From contig NZ_JANQJQ010000047.1 of NCBI RefSeq assembly GCF_028281565.1, positions 62,001 through 126,000 on the forward strand: 64,000 nt of DNA. The letters run 5' to 3'. This stretch comes from Seonamhaeicola sp. GTDB lineage: Bacteria; Bacteroidota; Bacteroidia; Flavobacteriales; Flavobacteriaceae. The position numbers and the translations under genes are program-made. Positions 8,658-17,648 of the stretch are shown in pieces; positions within the stretch are counted from its first letter, which is position 1; each line of letters opens with the position of its first letter. The notes beneath the pieces were generated by a model. That model saw only the letters and a list, made by a program, of their open reading frames with translations, made no database searches and had not been told where the DNA came from.

Positions 8658-10301
8658 ATGAGACAGCTTGTAATACTTTTATTAATTGGTACTTTCTTTC
8701 TAAACTGTAAAGAAAAACAGGAACCTGTTGAAGTTAAACCCGAAGCACCTTTTGTTTGGGAAGGCGCCAATGTTTACTTTTTGTTGACGGACCGATTTAA
8801 TAATGGAGATACATCGAACGATGTTAATTTTGACAGGACTAAAGAAACAGCGATACTTCGTGGTTTTAAAGGCGGTGATCTAAAAGGGATCACTCAGAAA
8901 ATAAACGAAGGTTATTTTACCAATTTGGGTATCAATGCTATCTGGATGACGCCTATTGTGGAGCAAATTCACGGGAGTACTGATGAAGGCACCGGTGTTA
9001 CATACGGATTCCATGGTTATTGGGCAAAAGACTGGACCGCAATAGACCCTAATTACGGCACCAAACAAGAGCTGCATGAATTGGTTGAAGCCGCCCATAA
9101 TAAAGGCATTAGAATTTTATTGGATGCCGTTATTAATCATACCGGTCCTATAACTGAAAAAGATCCGGTATGGCCGGAAGGTTGGGTAAGAACAGCACCT
9201 ACTTGTCAGCATAATTCGTATGAATCCACCATTACCTGTACACTGGTAGATAATTTACCGGATGTTAAAACAGAATCAGATGAGGCTGTGGAGTTACCAC
9301 CGCAACTGGTTGAAAAATGGAAAGAGGAAGGGCGCTATGAACAGGAAGTTGCCGAACTGGATGCTTTTTTCGAAAGGACAGGCTATCCCAGGGCACCACG
9401 GTTTTATATCATAAAATGGTTGACGGATTATATTATCGAATTTGGTGTAGACGGTTATCGTTGTGATACCGTAAAGCACACCGAAGAATACGTTTGGCAG
9501 GAATTTAAAACCGAATGTGATCATGCCTTTGCGGAATACAAAAAAGCCAATCCGGAGAAGGTATTGGATGATAACGATTTTTACCTGGTTGGTGAAGTGT
9601 ATAATTATGGTATCAGCGGAGGAAAGTATTTCGATTTTGGGGATAAAAAAGTCAACTATTTTGATGATCGGTTCACCAGCCAAATCAATTTTGAATTCAA
9701 ATGGAATGCCAAACAAATGCCTGTTCAGGATATGTTTGATAAGTACAATACAGCACTTCAATCTGACTTAAAAGGGTTTGGTGTATTAAACTATTTAAGT
9801 TCACATGATGATCATGATCCTTTTGATGCTAACAGGGAAAAACCATTTGAGACAGCAAATAAATTACTGTTAGCTCCTGGGACGTCACAGGTGTATTACG
9901 GTGATGAATCTGCAAGAGTGCTACATGTTGAAGGGGCCAATGGCGATGCACATTTAAGATCTCTAATGAATTGGGAAGATTTAGAGAGTAACCAGGCTAT
10001 TTTAGAACATTGGCAAAAGTTAGGGCAGTTCAGAAAGAACCATCCGGCTGTGGGAGCAGGTGAACACAAAACACTGAGTTCTCAACCATTTGTGTTCTCC
10101 AGAAGTTTTTCAAAAGGCGATTATCATGACAAAGTTGTAATGGGGTTAGATTTACCTAAAGGCCAAAAGGAAATAGACGTTTCCGGCACATTTGAAAATG
10201 GTCAAAAGCTGCATGATACCTATTCTAATCAGGACCTAAAAGTGAAAAACGGAAAGGTTCTTATAGATTCGGCGTTTAACATCGTTCTTTTGGAACAATA
10301 A
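8658..10301 (+). CDS. GH13 alpha-amylase family lipoprotein
   Basis: 547 residues from ATG at 8658. A TTG nine bases upstream would overlap the preceding gene and is less likely, since the ATG gives a standard signal (MRQLVILLL then lipobox FLNCKEK). GH13 regions: LLDAVINHTG (I), DGYRCDTVKH (II), LVGEVYNYG (III) and SSHDDHD (IV). The spacing between regions II and III is normal, so the enzyme looks intact. A C-terminal beta domain is present. Third GH13 enzyme of the operon; multiple GH13 paralogues with differing chain-length or branch preference are normal in starch utilisation loci. No SusC/SusD pair is visible, so it would have to lie upstream of the window. Confidence 0.88.
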   Translation: MRQLVILLLIGTFFLNCKEKQEPVEVKPEAPFVWEGANVYFLLTDRFNNGDTSNDVNFDRTKETAILRGFKGGDLKGITQKINEGYFTNLGINAIWMTPIVEQIHGSTDEGTGVTYGFHGYWAKDWTAIDPNYGTKQELHELVEAAHNKGIRILLDAVINHTGPITEKDPVWPEGWVRTAPTCQHNSYESTITCTLVDNLPDVKTESDEAVELPPQLVEKWKEEGRYEQEVAELDAFFERTGYPRAPRFYIIKWLTDYIIEFGVDGYRCDTVKHTEEYVWQEFKTECDHAFAEYKKANPEKVLDDNDFYLVGEVYNYGISGGKYFDFGDKKVNYFDDRFTSQINFEFKWNAKQMPVQDMFDKYNTALQSDLKGFGVLNYLSSHDDHDPFDANREKPFETANKLLLAPGTSQVYYGDESARVLHVEGANGDAHLRSLMNWEDLESNQAILEHWQKLGQFRKNHPAVGAGEHKTLSSQPFVFSRSFSKGDYHDKVVMGLDLPKGQKEIDVSGTFENGQKLHDTYSNQDLKVKNGKVLIDSAFNIVLLEQ

Positions 10302-10392
10302 ATTTGGCGTCCTGGCATAAAATTTAACATAGTTTCTTGTAACATTTTGGGTGTTATGAAGTCTTGTTTTTAACGACTAAGCCAAATATTTG

Positions 10393-10400
10393 TAAATTTG
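10393..10400 (+). promoter_or_regulatory. Possible Bacteroidota -7 promoter box
   Basis: TAAATTTG fits TAnnTTTG exactly and lies 18 nt before the ATG of the GAF-domain gene. No well-spaced -33 TTG is seen (nearest TTG is 26 nt upstream), so this is tentative. Confidence 0.35.
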
Positions 10401-10418
10401 TTGTACAAGACCAATCAT

Positions 10419-12797
10419 ATGACCGATATCAATGATAATATAGAATCCCCTTTAATCTTAAAGGTTAGCTTCAATAAATTGCTGAAATATTATGAAGATT
10501 CGGCAGGCAGCGAAGATGAATTCATTGCCACCAGGGCGAAGCGTGTTCTTGAAATAGCCGAGGCATACCCCGAGTTACGGGAAGGCTTTACCGCTATTCA
10601 AACTTTAAAGGATAGAAAACAGGAAATTGGTATTATTCTTCAGGATTCCTTTAGTCCGGTGCTGACTAAAAATGAAATTAAAACAGCGTCGGTACCATTT
10701 CATAATTTGATATTTAATAAATCGGAGCGGTTTAAGAATATCATTAAAACTGCCGGTGAGGGGTTTGAACTCCAGATAAAAAATATGCCTGAAGATTACA
10801 GGTATATTATTGCCTGTACTATTATTTTGAATTTTTGTTATGGGTACAACCTGAGTTTTAAGCGCCCGTTCTATTACGAAATCCCTGATGCCAATGGCAT
10901 TATGCGTTACTATAAAATCATGTATAATGCTGATTTTTGTGAAATTGTACCTACTAAAGATGCGCCTAAAATTACCCAGGAAGATTACGAAGAACTGTTA
11001 GATAATTTTGAGAATTTAGAGCTTTGGAAAGAGAAATTTCCACCAAACAGTTATATGTTCAAAGGCTTTGTGATCTCAAACATTTTTGATGTGACGGATG
11101 ATCAATCCATTTCTAATATAAAGTCAACCCTTATAGGAGAAGATAAACAGCGGAAAGATGAAACCTTTATGGAAGGCTTTTATGAAATCTTCAGGTCCTT
11201 ATTGGGAATTAATGATATCAAGGTTGGTTTTTCAATTTATAACCAAGAAGAAAATACCTTTGAGCATGTTTATGAAACTGGTGTTAGTAGTTTTTTGTTA
11301 GGTGATCATGAAAAAGAAGACTGTTGTAAAGCCTTATGCGATTGGTCCCATAACCGGCTAATAAAAGAGCATAAATATTTCTCGATTTCTGATGTAGATA
11401 AGGTCTATAAGAAAACCGGAGGAAAAGTTCCACAGATAAAGGCATTGTATGAACAAGGCATTAAAAGCGCCATTTTTGCGCCAATTGCTAATGATGAGGG
11501 CTTGATGGGGATTCTTGAGATTGTTTCTAACAGGCCTAAAGTACTTAACAGTATCAATGCGAATAAGTTGGTAGATGTGATGCCGTATATTGTCTCCGCC
11601 GTGGAGCGTTCAAAAGCTGAGGAAGAAAATCTTATTGAAGCAGTTATTCAAAAAGAATGTACGTCTATCCATCCTAGTGTACATTGGCGTTTTGCTAAGG
11701 AAGCCAAGGAGTTTATTAAGGACGAAATGAACGGTAAGGAAGCGCGATTCAGGAAGATTGCTTTTGATGGGGTGTATCCGCTTTACGGTCAAATAGATAT
11801 TAAAGGGTCTTCGGAAGCCAGAAATAAGGCGACAAAGCAGGACTTAACCCTTCAGTTAAATGCTGTTAAAAATGTATTTAAAAAAGCGCTTGAGATAGAG
11901 CCCTTGCCAATTTATGAGCAGTTTATTTATCAGGTGAAAAATTATTTAAAAGGGTTAAAAGACCATTTTCAGGTGGATAGTGAGCAGCAGATCTCTGAGT
12001 TTTTTAAACAGGAAGTAGACCCCATATTCCAACATTTAAGCAAGGTTGACGGTTTAGGTGAACTTATAGAATCCTATCATAATAGTATAGATGATAAGGT
12101 TGAAGTATTGTATAAGCACCGAAAAGATTATGATGAAACCATTGCCACCATCAATCAGGAAATGGCCTCATTGTTAGATAAAAAGCAGGAAGATGCCCAG
12201 GGCATGTATCCGCACTTCTTTGAGCGTTTTAAAACCGATGGTGTTGAGCATAATATGTATATAGGCGAGTCTATTACCAAAGAAGACAGTTTTAATCTTT
12301 TATACTTATACAATCTTAGATTGTGGCAATTACAGGTGATGTGCGAAATGGAAAATGCTTATTATCAAATGCAGTCCGGTTTCCCAATTTCATTGGATGT
12401 GGCTTCTATGATCCTGGTGTTCAATCAACCGTTGTCCATTAGTTTCAGAATGGACGAAAAACAATTTGATGTAGATGGTACCTATAATGCCAGGTATGAG
12501 ATTGTGAAAAAACGGGTTGATAAGGCTTTTATAAAAGGGACTAATGAACGTGTCACTCAAAAGGGTAAAATAAGCATTGTATATTCCCAAAAGCAGGATG
12601 AGATAGAGTACATGCGTTACATCAAGTTTTTACAGGATAAAAACTACCTTGATGATGATGTTGAAATAGTAGAACTTCAGGATCTGCAGGCAGTAACAGG
12701 ACTCAAAGCCATTCGCGTGAGTGTATTATATCATAAGAACGAAAATGATAAATCGTTCTACACCTATGATGATCTTATGAAGGAGATCAAGGCTTAA
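10419..12797 (+). CDS. GAF-domain-containing cytoplasmic protein, function unknown
   Basis: 792 residues from ATG at 10419 (a TTG at 10398 would give 7 extra residues but sits on the -7-like box). There is no signal peptide and no membrane segment. The middle region (about residues 250-400) reads as a GAF-like sensor domain: EGFYEIFRSLLGINDIKVG, then FAPIANDEGLMGILEI. The rest is helical and charged, with a C-terminal region of mixed strands. Such proteins are conserved in Flavobacteriaceae as GAF-domain proteins without an attached kinase or phosphodiesterase. The next gene is convergent and their ends overlap by 4 nt. Role is not known; small-molecule sensing is inferred from the GAF fold only. 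Confidence 0.65.
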   Translation: MTDINDNIESPLILKVSFNKLLKYYEDSAGSEDEFIATRAKRVLEIAEAYPELREGFTAIQTLKDRKQEIGIILQDSFSPVLTKNEIKTASVPFHNLIFNKSERFKNIIKTAGEGFELQIKNMPEDYRYIIACTIILNFCYGYNLSFKRPFYYEIPDANGIMRYYKIMYNADFCEIVPTKDAPKITQEDYEELLDNFENLELWKEKFPPNSYMFKGFVISNIFDVTDDQSISNIKSTLIGEDKQRKDETFMEGFYEIFRSLLGINDIKVGFSIYNQEENTFEHVYETGVSSFLLGDHEKEDCCKALCDWSHNRLIKEHKYFSISDVDKVYKKTGGKVPQIKALYEQGIKSAIFAPIANDEGLMGILEIVSNRPKVLNSINANKLVDVMPYIVSAVERSKAEEENLIEAVIQKECTSIHPSVHWRFAKEAKEFIKDEMNGKEARFRKIAFDGVYPLYGQIDIKGSSEARNKATKQDLTLQLNAVKNVFKKALEIEPLPIYEQFIYQVKNYLKGLKDHFQVDSEQQISEFFKQEVDPIFQHLSKVDGLGELIESYHNSIDDKVEVLYKHRKDYDETIATINQEMASLLDKKQEDAQGMYPHFFERFKTDGVEHNMYIGESITKEDSFNLLYLYNLRLWQLQVMCEMENAYYQMQSGFPISLDVASMILVFNQPLSISFRMDEKQFDVDGTYNARYEIVKKRVDKAFIKGTNERVTQKGKISIVYSQKQDEIEYMRYIKFLQDKNYLDDDVEIVELQDLQAVTGLKAIRVSVLYHKNENDKSFYTYDDLMKEIKA

Positions 12798-13993
12798 CGA
12801 ATCCCCGATGATTGGAATGCAATAGCAAAAGCAATAACACTTACTATAATACCTACCATAAAGACGCTGTAAGTTAGCCTGAGGATTTTATATTTTTTAT
12901 CCAATACAAGGCCCAGGAAATACAGATCCTTTTTCATGGATGAGTACAGGTATTCGCGATCCTGCATCATTTCACTCATGGCCCACTCAAAGTCTTTCAA
13001 ACTCATTTTATGAAAGTTTCCAAAGAACAGTAAATTCACTTTTTTATTGGCAACATCCTCTTTCGTAAATTTGCCACTTGTAACATTAGGACGGGTAGCC
13101 AAAACCGAAAGAATAATGGACGCCACCGTTACCAAAACAAAAATAATGGTCGGGATAATTAAATACTTGTTAGAAGGGTTATCCAGTTTAGGGATCAGGT
13201 TTGCTAAAACCAGCGACACAATAATAGCATTTACCGAAAGTAAAATATTGGCTTTGGTATCGGCAATATTACTTAAATACATGTGGTTTTTTAAGGTGAC
13301 CCTGAACATGGTCTCAATACCGCGCTCGGGCATTTCAACCTTATTCTTTTTAAATGTTAACTCTTCTTTTTTTTGCGACAGTTTTTTGTTGTCGGCATCC
13401 AGTTTCTTTTTCGTCTTTAATAATTCAGATAAGTTTTTGCCTTTGCGTTTGTCCCAAATGGATGCTGCTTCGGGTGTGTGAAATTTGTGCTTAGTAGATA
13501 GAAAGTTGATATTTTCGTCAAGCCATTCGATTTCTGTGTAAGTCTTATTGCATAACAGTTCCCATTCTTTTCGCAAAAGTTCGGACACCTCCATATAGCT
13601 TTTGCTGCCAATATGAGAGCAATCGGCATCTCTAATTATTTTTTCGAGCTGGGTTTTAGGCTCATATTCCATTTTGGTTGCCATGATCAATTGGCAAACA
13701 GCCTCAATATTGTCAGCAGCATATTTTTTTGAGTTTAAAAATTCCCTGGCAATGCCAACACTCTTTTCTTCATGGTTTTCAATCCCTTCCGTATAACCGG
13801 TGTCATGTAACCAACTGCTTAAAAAGAGAATTTCTTTGTCCCCTTCGGATAATTCGCAAAGTGTCGCCAATTCCGTAGTTTTTTCGGCAACACGTTGGGT
13901 ATGTGTCAGATTATGGTATAAAAACGAGGTATCTAATTTTTCATTTAGAAGTTTGGTGGCAAATTTTTCAGCTTCAATAACTAGGTCGCTCAT
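12794..13993 (-). CDS. HD-domain protein fused to a Pycsar-effector-like membrane domain (DUF5706)
   Basis: 399 residues. N-terminal half is an HD phosphohydrolase: YHNLTHTQRV then SSWLHDTGYTEG and DADCSHIG give the His/Asp metal ligands. A coiled, Lys/Glu-rich linker (about residues 185-225) follows. The C-terminal part carries the signature of the Pycsar effector membrane domain: SNIADTKANILLSVNAIIVS followed by a second membrane segment (IIPTIIFVLVTVASII) and a third near the C-terminus. The same motif is present in the PycTM protein at 42228. No cyclase gene is adjacent, so this looks like a core-genome relative rather than a complete defence operon. HD domains often hydrolyse cyclic or linear nucleotides; a role in nucleotide turnover tied to the membrane domain is inference. 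Confidence 0.75.
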   Translation of the reverse strand: MSDLVIEAEKFATKLLNEKLDTSFLYHNLTHTQRVAEKTTELATLCELSEGDKEILFLSSWLHDTGYTEGIENHEEKSVGIAREFLNSKKYAADNIEAVCQLIMATKMEYEPKTQLEKIIRDADCSHIGSKSYMEVSELLRKEWELLCNKTYTEIEWLDENINFLSTKHKFHTPEAASIWDKRKGKNLSELLKTKKKLDADNKKLSQKKEELTFKKNKVEMPERGIETMFRVTLKNHMYLSNIADTKANILLSVNAIIVSLVLANLIPKLDNPSNKYLIIPTIIFVLVTVASIILSVLATRPNVTSGKFTKEDVANKKVNLLFFGNFHKMSLKDFEWAMSEMMQDREYLYSSMKKDLYFLGLVLDKKYKILRLTYSVFMVGIIVSVIAFAIAFQSSGIR

Positions 13994-14175
13994 AACGCAA
14001 TAAGGTTTATTGGTAAAAATACTAAACTTTAAGGTAAAGTATATAATTGATATTATTTGTCGTAAATTTAAGTATTACTTTCAACCGGCACAGCGTGTGG
14101 GGCTTGTAAGAAAACGAATAGTACATCGACCTATTGTAAAGCAAAAACCAAAAATTAAGGAAAGGAACATTTTAA

Positions 14176-14625
14176 ATGATAACCTGGAAAGATGTTATTA
14201 ATTTCTCCGTAAACGGAAATTTAGATCCTGACATTCGTGTTGAAAAAACAGCAGAGGAATGGCGAGCCCAATTAACTCCGGAGCAGTACAGGATTACAAG
14301 GCAAAAAGGCACGGAAAGACCTCATAGTGGAGCCCTTTGCAGTACTTATGACGAAGGAAAATATAATTGCGTGTGCTGCCATGCCCCCTTGTTTGATTCT
14401 ACAATAAAGTTTAGTTCCGGTACCGGGTGGCCCAGTTTTACACAACCCATAAAAGACAATGCTATTAAATATGAAAGAGATGACTCTTTCGGGATGGTAC
14501 GTGTTGAGGTCATGTGTAATACCTGCGATGCGCATTTAGGCCATGTATTCCCTGACGGGCCGGAGCCCAGCGGATTACGTTATTGTATTAATTCGGAATC
14601 ATTGGAGTTAGAAAAAGATAATTAA
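14176..14625 (+). CDS. msrB: Peptide-methionine (R)-S-oxide reductase MsrB
   Basis: 149 residues, cytoplasmic. Reduces the R-epimer of methionine sulfoxide in proteins using thioredoxin-type electrons. Seen: the SGTGWPSF core, the zinc Cys pairs C65/C68 and C114/C117 (NCVCC and CNTC), and the catalytic Cys137 in LRYCINS. Length is normal for a one-domain MsrB. It heads a run of + strand redox genes and is followed, across a 95-nt spacer that holds the 37-bp palindromic repeat, by msrA. The pairing of MsrB and MsrA covers both sulfoxide epimers. Confidence 0.95.
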   Translation: MITWKDVINFSVNGNLDPDIRVEKTAEEWRAQLTPEQYRITRQKGTERPHSGALCSTYDEGKYNCVCCHAPLFDSTIKFSSGTGWPSFTQPIKDNAIKYERDDSFGMVRVEVMCNTCDAHLGHVFPDGPEPSGLRYCINSESLELEKDN

Positions 14626-14670
14626 AGTAAATAAGTTCCTTTCCTTTTAACGGAAGGTGGATTTCGAAAA

Positions 14671-14707
14671 GACCTGCCAGGTTTTTAAAACCTGGCAGGT
14701 CTGAAAA
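14671..14707. repeat. 37-bp dispersed palindromic repeat, copy 2
   Basis: Exact copy of 4294-4330: a 15-bp-arm inverted repeat with one central base plus CTGAAAA. It lies between msrB and msrA and ends 13 nt before the msrA ATG. It may separate the expression of the two genes by forming an mRNA hairpin. Confidence 0.9.
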
Positions 14708-14720
14708 TGTAAATAAAAAA

Positions 14721-15263
14721 ATGGATAATAAAAATTCACAATTAGCCACCTTTGGAGGTGGTTGTTTTTGGTGTACCGAGGCTATTTTTCAGGAAGTAAA
14801 AGGCGTTGAAAAAGTGGTGTCCGGATATTCCGGAGGGAATGCTCCGGGAAAACCAACCTACAGGGAAGTGTGTTCCGGTTTAACAGGGCATGCCGAAGTT
14901 GTCCAGCTAACATTTGACGCTGAGGTGATCTCGTATGAAGATATTTTGATCATTTTTATGACCACTCATGATCCTACTACTTTAAACCGACAAGGGGCAG
15001 ATCAGGGGACGCAATACCGTTCGGTGATTTATTATCATGATGATGATCAAAAAGCCATAGCTGAAACCGTCGTGAAAGAAGTAGCTCCATATTATGAAAA
15101 CCCTGTGGTCACAGAGATCAGTCCCTTAGATGTTTTTTACGAGGCCGAGGACTATCACCAGGACTACTACAGAAATAATACAGAGCAAGGGTATTGCAAT
15201 TTTGTGATAACGCCTAAGCTGGCGAAGTTCAGAAAGCTTTATGCCGAAAAATTAAAACACTAA
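14721..15263 (+). CDS. msrA: Peptide-methionine (S)-S-oxide reductase MsrA
   Basis: 180 residues, cytoplasmic. The signature GGGCFWCTEA has the catalytic Cys15; the YSGG and GHAEVVQ segments and the YHQDYY motif are standard for MsrA. It reduces the S-epimer of methionine sulfoxide. It follows msrB and precedes the Rieske/glutamate-synthase-like gene by 17 nt. A divergent MsrA paralogue with GCHWC lies at 17130 in the same operon. Confidence 0.95.
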   Translation: MDNKNSQLATFGGGCFWCTEAIFQEVKGVEKVVSGYSGGNAPGKPTYREVCSGLTGHAEVVQLTFDAEVISYEDILIIFMTTHDPTTLNRQGADQGTQYRSVIYYHDDDQKAIAETVVKEVAPYYENPVVTEISPLDVFYEAEDYHQDYYRNNTEQGYCNFVITPKLAKFRKLYAEKLKH

Positions 15264-15280
15264 CCAATAATCCGCAAAAG

Positions 15281-16891
15281 ATGTCAAAAACAGCGATCGC
15301 CAAAATTTCAGAGTTACGGGATAAGGAACCTGCCCATGCTTTGGTAAGTAATACCGATTTGGTCATTATTAAACACGAGTCAGGTATCTCGGTGTTGTAC
15401 GGAAGATGCCACCATAGAGGGGCTTTGCTTTCAGATGGCTTTATTGAAGGGAATAACCTTATTTGTGGTGTACACCACTGGGATTATCGCTACGATACTG
15501 GGGTTAGCGAATACAACAATGAAGAAAAGCTGCATAAGTTTACAGCCTATACGGAAGGTGATGCGTTACTGATTGATGAAAATGAAATTGCGGCTTTTGA
15601 AAAAGAGCATCCGCAACCATTCAACAGGGATGAATATTTGGGGGATTATGCAGATACGCACCCCGAAGCTACCGAACCGTATACCGGTTACATAAAAGAG
15701 TTGGCGAAAAACGGATTGAAAAATATTGGGCACCATGGTTTTTCTGCGTCTATGGGTGTTGATAGAAATACCTTGCCAACATGGAATGATATGCAGTTTT
15801 TGCCGGCACAGTTGGCCACAAGACCGTTGTTAGATCATGAGGAGGTTGCTACAAAAGTGGTTATTGGGCCTTCGGCAAAAAAACCTTTGACTATTGATAT
15901 CCCTGTTTTTGTAAGTGATATGAGTTTTGGGGCACTCTCCAGGGAAGCTAAAATAGCCTTGTCAAAAGGAGCCGAAATGGCAGGGACAGGCATATGCTCA
16001 GGAGAAGGAGGTATGTTACCGGAAGAGCAAGCCAATAACTCAAAATATTTTTATGAATTGGCTTCGGCACAGTTTGGTTTTAGCTGGGATAAACTGGATC
16101 ATGTACAAGCCTTCCATTTTAAGGGGGGACAGGGTGCTAAAACCGGAACAGGAGGTCATCTTCCTGGGAAGAAAGTTACTAAAGAGATTGCTGAAGTACG
16201 TGGTTTGAATGAAGGTGAAACGGCTATTTCACCGGCGGCAAATCCAAATTTCCATACGGTAGCTGATTTTAAAGAATTTGCGAATAAAGTAAGAGAACGC
16301 ACCGGTGGCATTCCTATCGGGTTTAAAATAGCGGCAAGTCATATTGAAGCGGATATCCGGTTTGCACTGGATGTAGGAGTGGATTATATCATTTTAGATG
16401 GCCGTGGCGGCGGCACAGGTTCTGCACCAACCATTCTGAGAGATCATATAAATGTCCCTACAATTCCGGCTTTGGTCAGGGCAAGAACCTATTTGGATAA
16501 GGTAGGAGCAAGTCATGTTACCCTGATTATCACCGGAGGTTTGAGGGTTGCTGAAGATTTTGCCAAAGCCTTAATGCTGGGGGCCGATGCTATTGCTGTC
16601 TCCAATTCAGCTTTGCAGGCTATAGGCTGCCTGGGGATGCGAGCCTGTGGCACCAATAACTGTCCCGTAGGCATTGCAACGCAAAAAGAATCGTTACGGC
16701 AGCGGCTGATCATTGAATCATCAGCAAAACAACTCTTTAACTTTTTTCATGCCTCAAACGATTTAATAAAAGTAGTGGCCAGGGCTTGCGGGTATGATGA
16801 TATTGGAAAATTTAAGCACGAAGACTTGTCGACTTTTGATTACGACATGCACCGATTGACAGGCATTAAATATGCAGGAATTAACGCCTAA
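15281..16891 (+). CDS. Rieske domain fused to an FMN-dependent glutamate-synthase-like domain
   Basis: 536 residues. The N-terminal ~105 residues form a Rieske [2Fe-2S] domain (CHH at 43-45 and CGVHH at 62-66, i.e. C-x-H and C-x2-H ligands). The rest matches the FMN-binding synthase domain of glutamate synthase: VSDMSFGALS, SGEGGM, KGGQGAKTGTGG, DGRGGGTGSAP, and the 3Fe-4S Cys cluster CLGMRACGTNNCPVG. No glutaminase domain is present, so ammonia-dependent or other redox chemistry is possible. Genes on both sides are methionine-sulfoxide and thiol redox genes, suggesting a stress-related oxidoreductase (inference). Its stop overlaps the next start by one base. Confidence 0.85.
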   Translation: MSKTAIAKISELRDKEPAHALVSNTDLVIIKHESGISVLYGRCHHRGALLSDGFIEGNNLICGVHHWDYRYDTGVSEYNNEEKLHKFTAYTEGDALLIDENEIAAFEKEHPQPFNRDEYLGDYADTHPEATEPYTGYIKELAKNGLKNIGHHGFSASMGVDRNTLPTWNDMQFLPAQLATRPLLDHEEVATKVVIGPSAKKPLTIDIPVFVSDMSFGALSREAKIALSKGAEMAGTGICSGEGGMLPEEQANNSKYFYELASAQFGFSWDKLDHVQAFHFKGGQGAKTGTGGHLPGKKVTKEIAEVRGLNEGETAISPAANPNFHTVADFKEFANKVRERTGGIPIGFKIAASHIEADIRFALDVGVDYIILDGRGGGTGSAPTILRDHINVPTIPALVRARTYLDKVGASHVTLIITGGLRVAEDFAKALMLGADAIAVSNSALQAIGCLGMRACGTNNCPVGIATQKESLRQRLIIESSAKQLFNFFHASNDLIKVVARACGYDDIGKFKHEDLSTFDYDMHRLTGIKYAGINA

Positions 16892-17133
16892 TGGACATTA
16901 AATTATATGGAGCCGAAAGGTGTCATAAAACAAGATATTATAAAACATTTCTAGAAACACGTAATTTAAATTACATGTTTCTTGATGTTGAAACAGATCC
17001 TATAGCTGCCAAAGAACTTCGTAGCCTCTATACTAATGGAAAACTTAATTTTCCAACGATCACTATTGACAATAAAAAGTTAAGGAATCCATCGGATAAA
17101 GATTTAGATAAGTGGATCAATAAACTGAGATGA
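16891..17133 (+). CDS. Glutaredoxin-like protein, single-Cys
   Basis: 80 residues, thioredoxin fold: DIKLYGAERCHKTRYY with Cys10 at the usual active-site start but no second Cys (C-H-K-T), then NFPTITID where glutaredoxins have the cis-Pro loop. It overlaps the previous stop by 1 nt and the next start by 4 nt (ATGA), so it is translationally coupled inside the msr operon. A monothiol glutaredoxin-like role, perhaps as a reductant for the neighbouring MsrA-like protein, is inference. Confidence 0.7.
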   Translation: MDIKLYGAERCHKTRYYKTFLETRNLNYMFLDVETDPIAAKELRSLYTNGKLNFPTITIDNKKLRNPSDKDLDKWINKLR

Positions 17134-17648
17134 ACTCTAATTTGCAAAAAATAGCTTTAGGTGGTGGTTGCCATTGGTGCACCGAAGCTGTTTTTCAATC
17201 GCTTAAAGGCGTGAAGAAAGTAGAACAGGGTTATGTGTCTTACACTGACGAAAATGAATCTTTTTCAGAAGCTGTGATGGTTCATTACGATCCGAAGGAC
17301 ATTCAAATGGAAACACTTGTGGAAATTCATTTGCACACGCATAAAAGTACCAGCAATCACTCGTTTAGAGATAAATATCGTTCAGCAGTTTATATATTTT
17401 CAGAAGCTCAGGAAAAGGAAGTTAAGCTGGCTATAGAAAAGCAGCAAAAGAGTTTTGAAAATAAGATTGTCACGGGGGTGTTACCTTTTGTGAGCTTCAA
17501 ACCATCTCGTGAACAAATAACGAATTATTATTATAAGAACCCTGACAAACCCTTTTGCGAGACATTTATAAATCCGAAACTCAAACTATTATTAAGCCAA
17601 TATTCTAAACTGGTCTTAAAAGAAAAATTAAACCATCTTGAAAAATGA
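17130..17648 (+). CDS. Divergent MsrA-like protein
   Basis: 172 residues of the MsrA family. The active-site motif is [10 protein letters not shown]: the catalytic Cys14 is kept but Phe is replaced by His. YVSYTDEN replaces the usual YSGG loop, THKSTSNH stands where the other copy has THDPTTLN, and the usual YHQDYY segment is altered. It overlaps the glutaredoxin-like gene by 4 nt and the hydrolase/OsmC gene by 4 nt. It is clearly a paralogue of the MsrA at 14721 but diverged around the substrate pocket, so a free or different sulfoxide substrate is possible (inference). Confidence 0.8.
   Translation: MNSNLQKIALGGGCHWCTEAVFQSLKGVKKVEQGYVSYTDENESFSEAVMVHYDPKDIQMETLVEIHLHTHKSTSNHSFRDKYRSAVYIFSEAQEKEVKLAIEKQQKSFENKIVTGVLPFVSFKPSREQITNYYYKNPDKPFCETFINPKLKLLLSQYSKLVLKEKLNHLEK

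Noticed and set aside
9294-9761. 155-residue frame antisense to the third GH13 gene
   Set aside because: Shadow of a strongly conserved gene; no start signal or family match.
13047-13481. 144-residue frame antisense to the HD/Pycsar-effector-like gene
   Set aside because: The minus-strand reading has clear domains; this frame is a shadow.
14010-14201. 63-residue open frame before msrB
   Set aside because: No conserved look, overlaps the msrB start and crosses a likely promoter area; lysine-rich by chance in A/T-rich DNA.
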